Assembly (NCBI GenBank): GCA_947311845.1
Contig: CAMZMU010000063.1
Coordinates: forward strand, 53,728,064 to 53,792,063
Reading direction: 5' to 3'
DNA from: Poa pratensis
Taxonomy: Eukaryota; Streptophyta; Magnoliopsida; Poales; Poaceae
DNA length: 64,000 nt
Shown one piece after another: positions 1 through 11,702 of this stretch. The position numbers were made by a program, and so were the translations under genes. The notes beneath the pieces are model-generated. The model saw nothing but the letters and a program-made list of their open reading frames with translations. It searched no databases and had not been told where the DNA came from. Numbering within the stretch: the first letter of the stretch is position 1; each line of letters opens with the position of its first letter.

Positions 1-110
1 GTGTTTATCTTGCTAACACAAATAACATCCTGAGAGGTCCCAGTTTGTTTTTTGGTTTATAATTTGTTTAGTTCTTGCACTGACATCTTTGTTTAATCAT
101 ATGGCGGTGA

Positions 111-560
111 CGTCGCGACTGAGGAGCTCACTGCGGCAGCAGGAGAGCCGCAACCACTGCCCACGGTACATGTTCGCAGTGGCGGCCCCGCTCCAGAACG
201 GCGATGGTGGTCGCCAAATACGCCTGGTGCTCTGGCTGCCTGTCACAAAAGCATCGGTGTGCCTGGTACCCGGAGATGCACTCTTTCCACTGCGTGCGCT
301 GCCACTTCAGCCCGTCAAGCAGGCCAAGCTGCGAGTTTTGCGACGGCGCACGCCATTGAGGTCTTCGTCAGTCTGTTTCATCCATCGCCCCACTTGTCCG
401 TTGAAGATCCATCGGCCATCTATATGCAGAGTAGGGAGCTGTTCAGTTCTGGTTATGGGGTCGGTGCTACGTAGTTACAGTTGATGACGGTGTACAGTTG
501 GTGGTGTTAGTTCTGAATCCTCTGATGTGTTCTTTAGTATGGTGTTTAGCTCACATGTTT
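111..560 (+). other. exon-like GC-rich stretch, possible 3' end of a gene to the left
   Basis: Two plus-strand frames are open here. One (111-359) gives a Cys/His-rich tail with spaced CxxC pairs (WCSGC, CVRC, CEFC), which resembles a zinc-binding module and ends in TGA at 357-359. The other stays open to about 474 with no recognisable domain. The GC content drops sharply after about 480 and the sequence beyond looks like 3' UTR or intergenic DNA. There is no start codon in context and the window begins too close upstream to find earlier exons. I do not recognise a family. It may be the last exon of a gene lying to the left, or a captured fragment. Confidence 0.25.
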
Positions 561-1768
561 TCCGACTCAATTAATGTAGCAAATGCAATTAGGTACCAGT
601 GAATATTTGTGAACTTTGACTTAGTCAGGTTAGTTGCTTCAAACATTATGCTCCTGGCTGAAACCATCGAGTTCAATTCAAGTTCTGTTAATACTAGCAT
701 TGCTCCTGGTGTTGCGAGTAAGGACTGAAGTCCATTGGACAGTGCGTCGTCTGTAGTTGTGGTTTCCTGGCCACCCATGTGATGGTTGTCATGAAGGAAG
801 CCTTTGTCGAATGCTTCCTGGCCATCATGGTGTGGCTGGAAGTGATGATGCCGTTATTTATTTGGAAGTTCTGATCAGTGCTAACCTGCAAATCTTCAGG
901 CTTTCGATTTCAGAGGTAGTTCCGCCTTAAGTCTCCCAGTCTTTGTCCCCTTAATTTCAAAGTTGGTCTGACCCTCCTGAAGTCACTATTTCTAGGAATG
1001 TTCGAGCCTTTTATTCAGGATGTTCCACTGATGACAGATAGTTGATGGACAAAGTTCTTTTTTGCGAACTGTGGAGGAAGTTTTTTATTTGCCAATGGTA
1101 AAAAATGGTCCACGGTGTTGTTTCATATGAATGTGTATAAATGTTATTTGACACGATTGGTGTCGAACTATTATGTCCCATTGTCCCTGTCACGACACAC
1201 GTGCAATTACCAACTGTTTTAAAAAAGAGAGGCTAGAGCCCTACATTAGACAAAATAAGTATGGTGGTGCTCATGTATGCATTATGTGCGCCTATTCACA
1301 CACTACTCTTATGGGCATATTTACGCACTCTACTCTCTCTTTTTTCTCGTAGGGCACTACCTTGCCAGGTAGGGCATTTGCATATTTGATATGATATTAT
1401 GATTTTTATTGACAATACCTAAAGCGCGTTAGAAAATGGATATTAATAAACCAAATATAATTAGTTCTTTTCTTATTTTATGTTCATAGACGTCAAATTA
1501 TAGTTTTTTCATACAATGTTTATATGCATTATCCTGATATGTTGTGCAAAAAAAAAGGCCACAACAACGAACGGGCATCCAATTAGCCTCCCTTTTGAAA
1601 CACAAAACTTATTCTACACGCATATTGTGTCTATAACTTAATAATTTAGCGAAACCTATGTCACGGAGTCCACCTACATATCCCAAAAACCATAAGAGGC
1701 AACATATTAAAGAGCGGTATACGCATATGGATAAACATAAGAAATGTGCTATATCATTTACTTGAATC
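561..1768. other. intergenic, AT-rich, no gene seen
   Basis: Only short random ORFs occur. The part after about 1200 is AT-rich and leads into the Helitron-like terminus at 1798, so it may belong to that element. I could not place its 5' end. Confidence 0.5.
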
Positions 1769-1797
1769 ACCCGTAGCAACGCACGGGCATTCAACTA
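1769..1797 (+). mobile_element. Helitron-like 3' terminus
   Basis: A hairpin made of CCCGTAGC and its partner GCACGGG is followed after a few bases by CTAG and a T. That is the arrangement of grass Helitron 3' ends (GC-rich stem-loop, then CTRR, inserted between A and T). The body would lie to the left. No TC-type 5' end was located with confidence. Confidence 0.5.
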
Positions 1798-2088
1798 GTA
1801 ACAATACAACTGGACTTTTTTGTGAAAGGGTTAATTCGACAACAAAGCGGCCAGCAATGACGTGTAATGGAGCACAAATTTGGGAATAGGACCCTTCGCC
1901 AGAGCTCCAGATCGACACAAAAGCAATAAAGACAAATTATCATACGAGATCCAGGCTTCATGTTCACAAGACTTGGAATCAAATCATATCATGGCATACA
2001 GAGCAAATGTGGTGTTCCAGTCATGTTCAGATCAAAAGCTCACGGGAGCTGAGACAGTTTCCTAGCTCATGGCCGCGGCATGCATAAT

Positions 2089-5000
2089 CTACCATGTCCC
2101 TACAGCGCCCTTGGACGGGTTCTCGAAGGCAGCAAAGCCCCAGTTGGTCTTCAGGGCGTACGGCGGGTAGATGGTTGATCCCTCGGTCGTGATCTTGGCA
2201 ATCTGTCATTCAAAAACAATTCAGCAGCTGTTGAACGAAACCTGTCTAAAATTCTCTCTCTAGGGGTTAGTGAGCTAAGCGAGTTCACTGAGAAGAACAA
2301 GTTCACACCTGGAATTTGTTGATGGATGACCGGTCACGGTACAGCAGAACCAGCAAGCACTTCTCAATCAGCTTAACAGCTTCTTCAAAAGTCAGGTCCT
2401 CACGCCATTCACCGCGAAGTATTGGGACTGCCATATGGTTCCCAAATCCAGTGGCAATGTGGTTCTCCTCAAAGTGTGTACCAATCATGTTAACCTGAAG
2501 ACCAAATGTTAGGGATAAGAAAAGATACTGACAAACCAGCAGCAGCAAGAAACAGTACTAATCTTTGAATGGATTATATACCATGCCAAGATACTTCTCA
2601 TCACCCTTTTGGCCCTTTTTCACTCCACCAAGCACCAGAGAGTTCCACAGAGGGTCAAACTTATTGCGCCTGTTGTACATTACTCTTGTCAGGTAGGCAT
2701 GGATTTCCTTCGGGCCCAGTGAGTTTCCGTCATCCCACATATGATCAGACAAACTGAAAAAGAAGGGAGCTGAAGATGTCACATAGATTTTACATAGCAG
2801 CGTGAAGAAAACATGAGCACACTATTCAAGGTAACTTACGTTAACTCATCCAAATAGCGCAGAATCTCCTGAAAGTCACTGAACTCCCCACTCCCTCCAA
2901 TAAGGCTGTGCTTACCAACTGCCTTAATACGCTCCACGCTCTTGTACCGCAACGTTGAACCATAGGAAGCTGCACGAGGAATTAGATAATGAGTTTTGTA
3001 TCGCCGCAGCTATATTTAACTGTGCAGAGGTGACAACTAACCTCCAGTGTCGCATGCCATGATCACACCATCCTTGTATTTCATTGCAATCACTGAGTTA
3101 CCAGTCACATACGGATTCCTGTTGATGTAATACAATGTCTAGAGTTAACCACATGTGTAGATAAATTTATTGAAAGAAGAAATAGCACCATGAATTCGCA
3201 CTTGCACACCAATGAAAAGCTTGGTCTTGGAAAAATAATGACATGCACAAGATTATTATGACCATCTTGGAAAATTACAGAAGTCATTATCCCTGTTGGA
3301 CTGGTTAATTATAAGTTGGATTAACTAGAGGCTTCTACATTAACACAAAATTGTCACACATTCTATCAAAGTAATGAATTCTCATAACAAGCTTTATGAA
3401 CAGTTCACAAATACGCATGTACACACCATCATTCTAAAACATGAGCCCTGACACGCGACAGTCTAGTCTCAACTGACGAAACCCCAGTTTTTAAAGATTA
3501 ATTCACGAGAAAAATCACATCGAAAAGATCATCATTATCAGCAAAATACGGCCACCAAGCTAACAATGAGTGGCAGGGGCAGCCAGTTTTCTGAGCCTGG
3601 GCAATACAAGCTAACTCTTGTAAGTATAAATCAGAGAACAGCACGCAACGGATACATATCATGAACAGTTTTGACATTTGTTGTTGTCTCACCGTTTAAC
3701 ATGTAGGTTCTATTGTACTTGCTTATTTTTTTGTTTACTAATAAGAATATATGCAAGGCTCTTGCAGCTCTCTAAAAAAAGCTTGGTCTTAGAAACATAA
3801 TAACATGCAGAAGATTGCCATCTTGGAAAATTACAAAACGCATTATATCAGTTGGGCTGGTTGATTATAAGTTGGACTGACCTAAAGATTTTATATTAAC
3901 ATAAAACTTTCACCCATTCTATCAAAAGAAGGAATTCTCACAAGCTCTGTCAACAGAACACAATTAAGGGTGTGTTCTGCTATTCAGTTTTCTTACAGTA
4001 TTTGGGAAATACTATTGTTTCGAAATATACTACAGTCTTACATACTTCGGGTGTTTGGCATCAGCAAATAGTGCAGTTTCATAAACCTTAGTATCCTCAA
4101 AGCTGTGGTTTTGTTACAGTATTTGACAAAGAAGTCAGGACAACTTGTTTTCTAAACAGAGAAAACACTTCCACAACTGTAGCATTCCTAAACTACAGTA
4201 TTTAGTACCCAACGCTTAGAAAACTGTGGTATTAATGCGGCATACACACCATCATTCTAAATCATGAACCCTAGCATGCGACAGTTCACCTTGTCCCAAC
4301 TGAAAAAAAACAACCTAGTTCTGAAAGGATGACTTCGCAAGTAAATCCATGTAAATAATATCATCACTATCGCCTAAATATTGCCACCAAACTAACAATG
4401 AGTGGCAGAGGCAGCCAGTTTTCGAATCCTGACAATACAAGCTAACAATTGTAAGTAAGAACAGCACACATTGGATACACAGTGTGAACAGTTTTGACAT
4501 TATTTGTTGACTCACTGTTTGAAATGTCTATTCTATTGTATTTTAACTGATTTCTACTTAGTAATAAAATTATATACAAGGCTCTTGCAGCTCTCTAAAA
4601 AAAGGTCCATTGATGAGTCCAGATGGTAACGCCCAGTGTTTGTAAGAGGGACTAACTTAGTAACTAATAACTAATAAGGAGAAAACACTGATATTCATCT
4701 CAGTACTGGATCTAAAGGTACCAATGCCCACATATCAATACGCAATAGCTGCCTTTCAATCATCTGTTAAACTATTGATTTGATTTCAACATCTGGTCAA
4801 GGTCACGAAGATAATAAAAATAATGGGCAAAAAGCTTGTAAATGCCACAGACAGATTGTCAAATTTGAGGTACTGGGACTTGCAGATGTACACATCAAGT
4901 AAATTAAAACAGCCAAATACTCCAACAAGTTGCAGCGTCGACTGATAAAGTTACTGGAGCTAAATTCCTAGAGAGTCTAACAAGTTAATGCGTAGCGAGC

Positions 5001-6630
5001 CAAAGCCTGCGGATGGAGAAGGCAAGAGCAAGTCTGCCAGGGCAAACCCCACGCAACTAAATCCGCCCAGCCAGAGACAAAGACCACCGCTACCGTGGCG
5101 CCTTAGGGTTTCGGACAAGCCGATTGGGATCGGTCCGGGGGCGTGCTGGAGCCTACCGGCCAGGGGCTCTCAGTACGGCCCGGAACCCTACTGAGCCTGC
5201 CGCCGTCCTAGACGAGATCGCACACCCGCCGGATCGGCTGCCCCTCTCTACCCCAGCGGCGCATCGCGACTACAGAAAGAAACGAACATAGCGAAACCAG
5301 ATTTTTTTTTTTTTTAGATTCACAGGGAGGCCGCAGCCTCCCCGGTTCCATTGCTTGAATGAAACCAAATGTCACATTACAGATGAAGAAAACAGAAATT
5401 AAACTACATGATAAACTAATTCTATACCAGCTGAACTAACTCTAGGAGCTACAAAAGACAAGAGACCATGCTTAAACTAGGATGGATCTCTGAAAACCAG
5501 CTGACACGAGCAATGCTAATCTAAAACGGGAGAGAAATGGCAACAGCACCCACTGGAGCTGAGAACTTGGGCTTCTTTGGGAGGATAGCCCACCGCAGGG
5601 AAGACCATGATCCCCAGGTCGAGTGGTGAGGCAGGGCTTGCCATCTCTCTGTCTGCATTATGGACGGTCAGGTGAGAGGTTCGCTGATGCTTGGACTAAG
5701 TTGCATCGAGGAAAGCCTCATAGAGCTTGCAGCTTCGATGAGGAGAAGATCAGCAGCGCTTTGTACTGGAACAGCGCTCAGCCACACAGGAGCAGAGGAA
5801 GGCGATCTTCGCGTTGCACGAACTGCACAAATCCACCACAACTCGACTGCTAGGAGACCCAGTTGCTACGACCAGCTGGGGGACTGCTCGTGGAGTACGA
5901 GTCCGCCGAGCCGCCGACGGGAAACCGCCGGCAGGGTGACCTGCACAACGCACAGATGTCGGCCCAGACCTAGGCCCCAATGGCACGGATCTGGCCGCCC
6001 CGACCCCTCCATGGCCAATTGGCCATCGCCGCCGGACCCCAAAGCCACCACGACCGCCTCCGCTGCGCTCGCCATCACCGCCGCTCGCCAGAACCACCGG
6101 ATCCGCGCCGGAAGACGACCACCGCCGCAACCCGCAAGCCAGAACTGCTCGCCGGAGTACTCTGCGGATAAGACCCAACCCGCGCGGCCGCCGTTGCGTC
6201 TCGCAGGCGCCATGGCGGACCAGCGCCGCTCTCCATCACCTCCCTCACCGCCAAGAGCCGCCTCCGCTACCTGCCGCTGGCTCCATACTCGAATCGCGAA
6301 ACAGCAGTGCACCGCCGCCGCAGAGGCTCCCCCACGCAGCCCCCACCGCGGGCGGGTAGAGAGACGCCCGCCGCCGTCGGCACCGCGTGGACTTTGCCCC
6401 GCGGCGCACGCCGGCGGCGGCGGGGAGGGGTAGGAGGACGGAGGGAGGGGACGGAGAGGACTCAGCGCCCATCGTCCTTCCACGACCAGTGGGTTGGGGT
6501 GGGGGAAGACACGATTTTCTGTGACACAAGCGAAACCAGATCGGGCAGTAGGAGAAGCTTACAGGGTCCTCTGCTTCCCCTCTCCGCCTCCGGCCGCTGC
6601 CGCCGCCGCGTTCGCGTGGGATCCGTCCAT
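2089..6630 (-). CDS. PBG1: 20S proteasome subunit beta type-4/beta-7 (PBG1)
   Basis: This is a structural beta subunit of the 20S core proteasome, which degrades ubiquitin-tagged proteins in cytosol and nucleus. Read on the minus strand, the coding exons are 6563-6630, 3042-3118, 2840-2969, 2582-2753, 2309-2494 and 2089-2202. All junctions are GT-AG and the phases agree, giving 248 residues, the usual length for the plant family. The start ATG (6628-6630) opens MDGSHAN, an Ala/Gly-rich propeptide, then QRTLNPYVTG, the family N-terminal signature. Further family blocks are NSVIAMKYKDGV, SYGSTLRYK, MWDDGNSLGPKEI, ATGFGNH and LLYRDRSSINK; the C-terminus is KGAVGTW. There is no catalytic Thr-Thr-Thr motif, as expected for this inactive subunit. 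Intron 1 is inflated to about 3.4 kb by a retroposon and a tandem duplication, but splice sites and reading frame are intact, so the gene is probably functional. Confidence 0.93.
3217..4620. repeat. tandem duplication inside PBG1 intron 1
   Basis: About 565 bp (3217-3781) is repeated as 3782-4620. Matching anchors are the GCTTGGTCTT start (3217 and 3781), the ACACCATCATTCTAAA block (3423 and 4245), the AACAATGAGTGGCAG block (3562 and 4396) and the AAGGCTCTTGCAGCTCTC block (3755 and 4579). The copies have diverged by substitutions and small indels, and the second is longer because of the insertion at about 3967-4235. The duplication has no coding content and lies wholly within the intron. Confidence 0.75.
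3967..4235. mobile_element. probable MITE splitting the second duplicate copy
   Basis: This block is present in the second intron copy and absent from the first. It is bounded by TAA on both sides (TAAGGGTGTGTTC at the left, GGTATTAA at the right) and holds internal inverted stretches around CTACAGT and ACTGTGG. A TAA target and a GGGTGTGTT start suggest a PIF/Harbinger (Tourist) type, but the terminal repeats are degenerate. Confidence 0.4.
5303..6528 (-). mobile_element. poly(A) retroposon (LINE-type, non-coding) in PBG1 intron 1
   Basis: The insertion is flanked by a perfect 13-bp target-site duplication, AGCGAAACCAGAT, at 5290-5302 and 6529-6541. A run of T at the left edge shows a minus-strand element ending in poly(A). 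The body is GC-rich near its 5' end and holds only overlapping Pro/Arg/Ala-rich frames with no reverse transcriptase, so it was mobilised in trans or is a truncated/rearranged LINE. It sits directly behind the PBG1 exon 1 donor site, leaving only about 20 bp of intron before the duplication. Confidence 0.8.
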
Positions 6631-6880
6631 CGATCCGGCGAGAACGGATTTGGTTTCGCTCGTCGGAGGGATTGGGTTCGTCTCGGTCTGGTCCTGGCTG
6701 CTGCTGTGTGCCTTCTCTCTCTCTCTTCGAGGGTACGTGTTAAATTTCTTTCTTGCGGAGCGAGTCGAACTCCACATGAAGCAGGCTCAACTCACTTCAT
6801 GCTAATCCAATAGCAAAGCGGTTTTCCTCTTTACGTCTTCTAGCCTACGGAACCACCCCTCCGCTTCCGCAGTTAAATTA
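6631..6880 (-). promoter_or_regulatory. PBG1 5' UTR and proximal promoter
   Basis: Upstream of the PBG1 start there is a pyrimidine/purine-asymmetric tract (CTCTCTCTCTC on the plus strand at 6716-6727), common in plant 5' leaders. No clear TATA box was seen, as is usual for housekeeping genes. Any upstream promoter is now cut short by the retroposon that begins at 6890. Confidence 0.4.
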
Positions 6881-6889
6881 CGTTTTGTG

Positions 6890-8406
6890 CAGTTAACCAT
6901 TTTCCCCGACTCCCGTGTCGAGAACCCAGAAACCCTAGCCGCCGGGGGCCCCTCCTCCGTCCCCCACGCCGCCGCTGCCGCCGGCTTGGTCCGCGGTGGC
7001 GACGCACCTCGCTCCCAAAGGGGGTGGGGTCTCCGGCTGTCCTGTGGCGGCGGAGCTCGGTGCTCGGGGCGGCGGCTCCGGTAGGCGGCGGTGGGGGAGG
7101 CTCGGCCCAGGCCTCGACGATGCGGCGCGGCGATGGGCGACGATGCGGTGCGACGGCGAGCTCCCAGGGCAGTGTTGCTCCAGCGGCTCGATGGCCTTGG
7201 CCCGGCGGCCCCTGGACAGCAGCGGCGGCGGGCAGGTCGGGGCCCCCGGCGACTCGGCCGGCTTGGCGTGGTGAGGGTGGCAGCCCTCCCTCCAGGCCCC
7301 TGGTGACGCTCTCCGACGGCGGCAGGCTCCGTGGTGGCCGCGTGACTGCAGGATGGGTGCCGTTTCTGGGCGGCCAGATCTCGGCTTCGAGGATTGGTGG
7401 TGGTCTGGCATGGTGGTGGCGCGGCCGCCACGTCCAGGGTGAGTGGTTCAGTGGCGGCGTGGGCGTGAGGTGGCTGTCGAGAAGCTTCGGACGAAAGTTC
7501 AGCCCGGCTTTGTCAGCCGGCGGTGGCGACGCCCATGGGCGCCGTGCTCCTCCTTGGAGGCGCCGCTGTGGAGTCTTCTTCGACCTCTTCATCCTCGGAG
7601 CAAGCTTTTTAGGTGAAAACCTAGACCCGGCGGGTTGGGCGAGGAGCCGAGGAGCGTCGTCCTCGACGTCGCTTTCCTCCTTTGGGGCGTCGCCTTGAAA
7701 AGCTTACTTCCTTTCGCGCTTGCTGGTGGGCTGGCCGCTCACGGCTTTGCGGCCGGCAGTCCGGCGGGCGATGTGGTTCTTCCGCGTGTGGCGTCAGGCT
7801 GGGCAACGACGATGGTGGCGGGCGATGGTCTGGTCGTGGCAAGACCCTGTTAGTCGGCTCTGCTCCGACGTGTCCGAGTCTTCAAGTTGGTCTTCCTAGG
7901 TTGTGAAGTCGGAGCTGCTATGTCTTCAAGCCTTCGTATGGGCAGCGTTACGATGACCTGCAGGGACGGTCCGGTGCGAAGAGCTTCTTCGGCGCAGGTC
8001 TTGCATATCTCCTCTTCGGAGCCCGTCTTCAAAATCGGAGCTGCCTGTCCCCGTGCGATGAGTCATCTGTTTGGCATAGGCCGGCGTGGGCTTCTCGCTG
8101 CCGCTGCGGTGAGGCTTTCTTTGGTGGTCGTTTCTTCGGCGAAGTCGGAGTCGCTTGCTCGGGGAGGAGTGATGATGATGACGCCGGTGGACAACCTCGA
8201 CGGTTGTCCTCGTTTTCAGTGGTGTGTGTGATGTTCGTGTTGGTAGCCAGGGTGGCTGAGTGTGCTCTCGAAGCGGTCGTGTTCCATGGCGGCTTGCGAG
8301 GGCGTTTGTAACGGTTTTAGGCCGGTTTCCCGTTAATTAACCGGTCAATTCTCTCCTACTTTTTTTAATAAAATGAGGCAAAAATTGCCCGTTTTGTTTC
8401 AAAAAA
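6890..8406 (+). mobile_element. poly(A) retroposon, GC-rich, non-coding
   Basis: Flanked by a 15-bp direct repeat with one mismatch: AAATTACGTTTTGTG at 6875-6889 and AAATTACATTTTGTG at 8407-8421. The 3' end has an AATAAAATGAGG stretch, then TTGTTTC and a run of A, the usual end of grass LINE-type elements. Several long GC-rich frames overlap on both strands, none with a recognisable domain. It shares phrases such as GATGACCTGCAGGG with the element at 47465-49556, so the two probably belong to one family. Confidence 0.75.
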
Positions 8407-8554
8407 AAATTACATTTTGTGTGATATCAATTCTTTTGAACTGCAAAATGGAGACATTTTTTGTTAAATATATTTAAACACAGTTTAAGCAACCACCGGT
8501 AGTACATATATTACCTTTTGTGTAAGAAGGATAAGATGAGTGATGGACACGGTG

Positions 8555-8894
8555 TTTTGACTCATAGGATTAGATGCACCCATTATGAAAAATATATTTA
8601 AAATACCTTTTAAAATTTAAAAAATAAATCGAAAAACAAATCGGTTGTAACTCCGACAATTCTATGTACACACAAAAAGTTTCGCGAAAAAATATCTTTT
8701 TTTGTGACCTACATAAGAAGAGAAAAAAATGTCTTGTGAAAAGTTATTTTGTAGCACCATAATTTATCTTTTTTACACAGCCCATAAAAATATTTTTTTT
8801 CCGTGAAACTTTTTGTGCTAACATAAAATGCCTGTATACCCAAAAACTTTTTTGATTTTTTTAGAGTGGGTATATCTACACCTACGAGTCAAAA
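8555..8894. mobile_element. MITE with long terminal inverted repeats
   Basis: The left end TTTTGACTCATAGG and the right end CCTACGAGTCAAAA are inverted copies, and the similarity continues inward through the AGATGCACCC and GGGTATATCT region. The inside is AT-rich and foldback-prone, with no ORF. A clear target duplication was not found. Confidence 0.6.
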
Positions 8895-9319
8895 CAGGTT
8901 TCAAAGATGAACCTCATGAATTTTAATGTTTCACACGAACATATGTCTCCAACTGTAGTCGTATAGTGGAAAATGGATGGCAGGGGATCCACGCCGACGG
9001 GTCGAGGGGAAGAGTGGGTCACCTCTTGGCCTCCATTTGATCGTAACAACAAAAGAGGGTTTTTGTCTGTAGAAATATTGTTAATATTCAACACCCTAAA
9101 TAATTTGACTAGAAAAACCTATTGTTTTCTCAAAAATTACTTTATTCACCATTTCTTGTTCAGTCGTTCTCAATCTGATGATGCCACCCAAATTCAGTTG
9201 TAGCTCATATGCAACCAATTTATAACTGGAAAAAAAATGCAACTCATATGTAATCCATCTGCATTTGAAAAAAAAATAGTTTCAACAGCCATGTGTAAGA
9301 AAATTCCATTTACAACTCA
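8895..9319. other. intergenic, no feature seen
   Basis: Short AT-rich stretch with random ORFs only. Confidence 0.4.
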
Positions 9320-11701
9320 TCACTATGTATATATAAAAGTTCGCACGAAACGCACTGTTCAACACTGTAGCTCTACAGTAGCTACAGTGCACACATCCGC
9401 GCCGTCGATTCGCGATCCGACGGCCACCACTGTCGTCCCGTGGCCGTTTTACGAAAAACGACCTGTCCTTTTCAGAAATTGCGCCCGCAGTCCAACATTT
9501 AACGAACCGAGGGACCTTTCTGTAATTCCGGACAAACCGAATGACTTTTTTGCAAAAACGTCTCGCAGCATCCCCTCCCCTTTCCTCTCCCGCGACACTG
9601 CAGACGCCGGCGGCGCCGCCGCAAGCCGCCACGCCGCTCCACGCCTCCGCGTTCAAATCGCCGCACACGCCCAGCTCCGCCGCCATGTCCTCTCCCTCTT
9701 CGCCGGCAGCCGCGTGCCGGAGTGCCCGCCGCGTCGTTTTTTGCTCGCGGCGGCGCTCCGGTGACCTAGAAGTGGCGGCGCCGCCACCTTCGTGTAGCTC
9801 GCGGCCGCGCGCATCTAGCCAGCTCACGCTCGCGTCCCGAAGCTCACTGGTTCGCCGCCGGCGTGCTCGCCGCCGCCGCGGCACAGTCCGTCCACGGTGA
9901 CGTCAACATGACGTTACCGTGGGCCTGGGCCGTCAAGGCGGACTCGCTGCTGGGCCGGCCCACTTCCTGTGCCGCTGGCCAGGCCTTTTTTTTTTCCTTT
10001 TCTATTTTCATTTTCTATATTCCAAAATTTTCCTAACTTTTGAAATAGACATCCAAATCAATTCAAACCAAATTCAAAAAATTTATAAAAATCAAAACAG
10101 CCGTTTCAAGTATTTGAACACCTTTTCCAAATTGTTTAAATTGCCACACAAAAATTGACAAAAAAATAGCCATTTAAACCACATTGTGATCTTTCCAAAT
10201 TTATTTCAAATCTTAAATTTTGCACAGCATTCGAATTTTACAGCTTCCTTCTTAACTGAAAATGTAAGAACCAAAACAGCCGTTTCAAACACTTAAACAC
10301 CTTTTCCAAAATATTTCAAGCTCCACACAAAAAATGAAAAAAAAACATTTAAAAACACATTGTGATCTTTGCAAATTTATTTGAAATCTTAAATTATATT
10401 CGAGCATTCCAATTGAAAGTACAAATTTGAATATTCCAAAATGACATATGCCTTTCAAGCATGCCCATTTTGTAACCATTACAATAATACAAAATTAAAT
10501 ACATTCCAATGCAGCCAAAATTTATAATCTCAACATTCTTCTAAACGCAAAAAAAATTCCGAAATCTAATTCAGCAGATCCAAATTACATGACTAATCAG
10601 CTTGAATTTAATTTGAATTAAGCTTTTACAATTCATATCATATCAAGATGTTCAAATAAATATCTCAACTATTTGTCTCCAATTCAAATCTGAACACATT
10701 TTTCACACGGCCACTTTCGAATTTAATTTTTTCCACCACGGTAATTACAAATAAAAGAACAAACAAATAAGTTTAAATAATTCAAATCGGCCTACATTTG
10801 GATAATTTTGCAGGCCAAACAATTACATTCGACCATTTCATTTCAAAGTACAAATTTGAAAATTCCAAAATGTCATATGACTTTCAAACATGCCCATTTT
10901 GTAACCATTAGAAATTTATTTAACTTAAGGGCTGCCTACAATTAAGCTCAATCATTTCAAACTAAAAAAGGGTTCAACATTTTTGTTTGTCTTCGAAATT
11001 CCCACAAAATGATTACTACTGCAAAATTAACAACTTTAAATCTACCCATTTAAAAAATATGAACCAAATATCAAAATGACCACAAAAAATAGGTACTACC
11101 TATTTACGACATAATGCAAACATGTTTTCATATTTCGATTCTGTGAATATTTATAGAAAATACAAATTCAATTTCTCCTAAATATATAGTAAATTTAAAA
11201 AATTTCCACATAATATATTCCCTCTGCTTATGTTGTTAAATAAAAAGAATATAACAACATGAAACCATATTCAATTTATTTAACATATTTAAGTATAACA
11301 AAAAATAACTCTCTCTAACTATTTACCTAAATTTTAAAATGCTTTATTACATGCATATTTAGAGAAAATACAAATTAATTTTCCTCTGATTATGAATTGA
11401 ACTTAAATTGAATCTACTAAATGCTCACAAAAAAATGTATTTCCTACGATTATAAAGTTAAATTGGTTCCAAAGGAATACATTAAATTCCAATGTATTTC
11501 ATCATTATACAAACAAACTTCTTTGAATTTAACGTTATCGAATTTAGATTTCATTTACTCCACCAGAATCCAACCATTTTTAAAACGAAAACATTTTCAA
11601 TCCCAATGATTTTCCAAATTTAGACAACTTTACAACGTCACCATTTTCAAATTCGAATTCAAAAACCACGCACGCGGCATTTGCCGCGGTCAGATACCTA
11701 G
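9320..11701 (+). mobile_element. probable non-autonomous Helitron
   Basis: The 3' end is well formed: a stem of CGCGGC and GCCGCG at 11673-11688, nine bases, then CTAG at 11698-11701 followed by T. The proposed 5' end is a TC at 9320, after an A, leading into TATATATAAAAG, a common start for grass Helitrons. The inside has a GC-rich 5' third (about 9360-9960) and a very AT-rich remainder with repeated phrases such as CAAAACAGCCGTTTCAA (10092 and 10274) and ATTCCAAAATG (10432 and 10862). No Rep/helicase is present. The 5' boundary is the weaker part of the call. Confidence 0.45.
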
Positions 11702-11702
11702 T

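Noticed and set aside
5660..6433. Long plus-strand ORF (257 codons) and its minus-strand counterparts
   Set aside because: They lie inside the retroposon with a target duplication, overlap in several registers, and have Pro/Arg/Ala-rich composition without domains.
6802..7698. Long GC-rich ORFs on both strands
   Set aside because: Same situation inside the second retroposon; GC-rich DNA has few stops.
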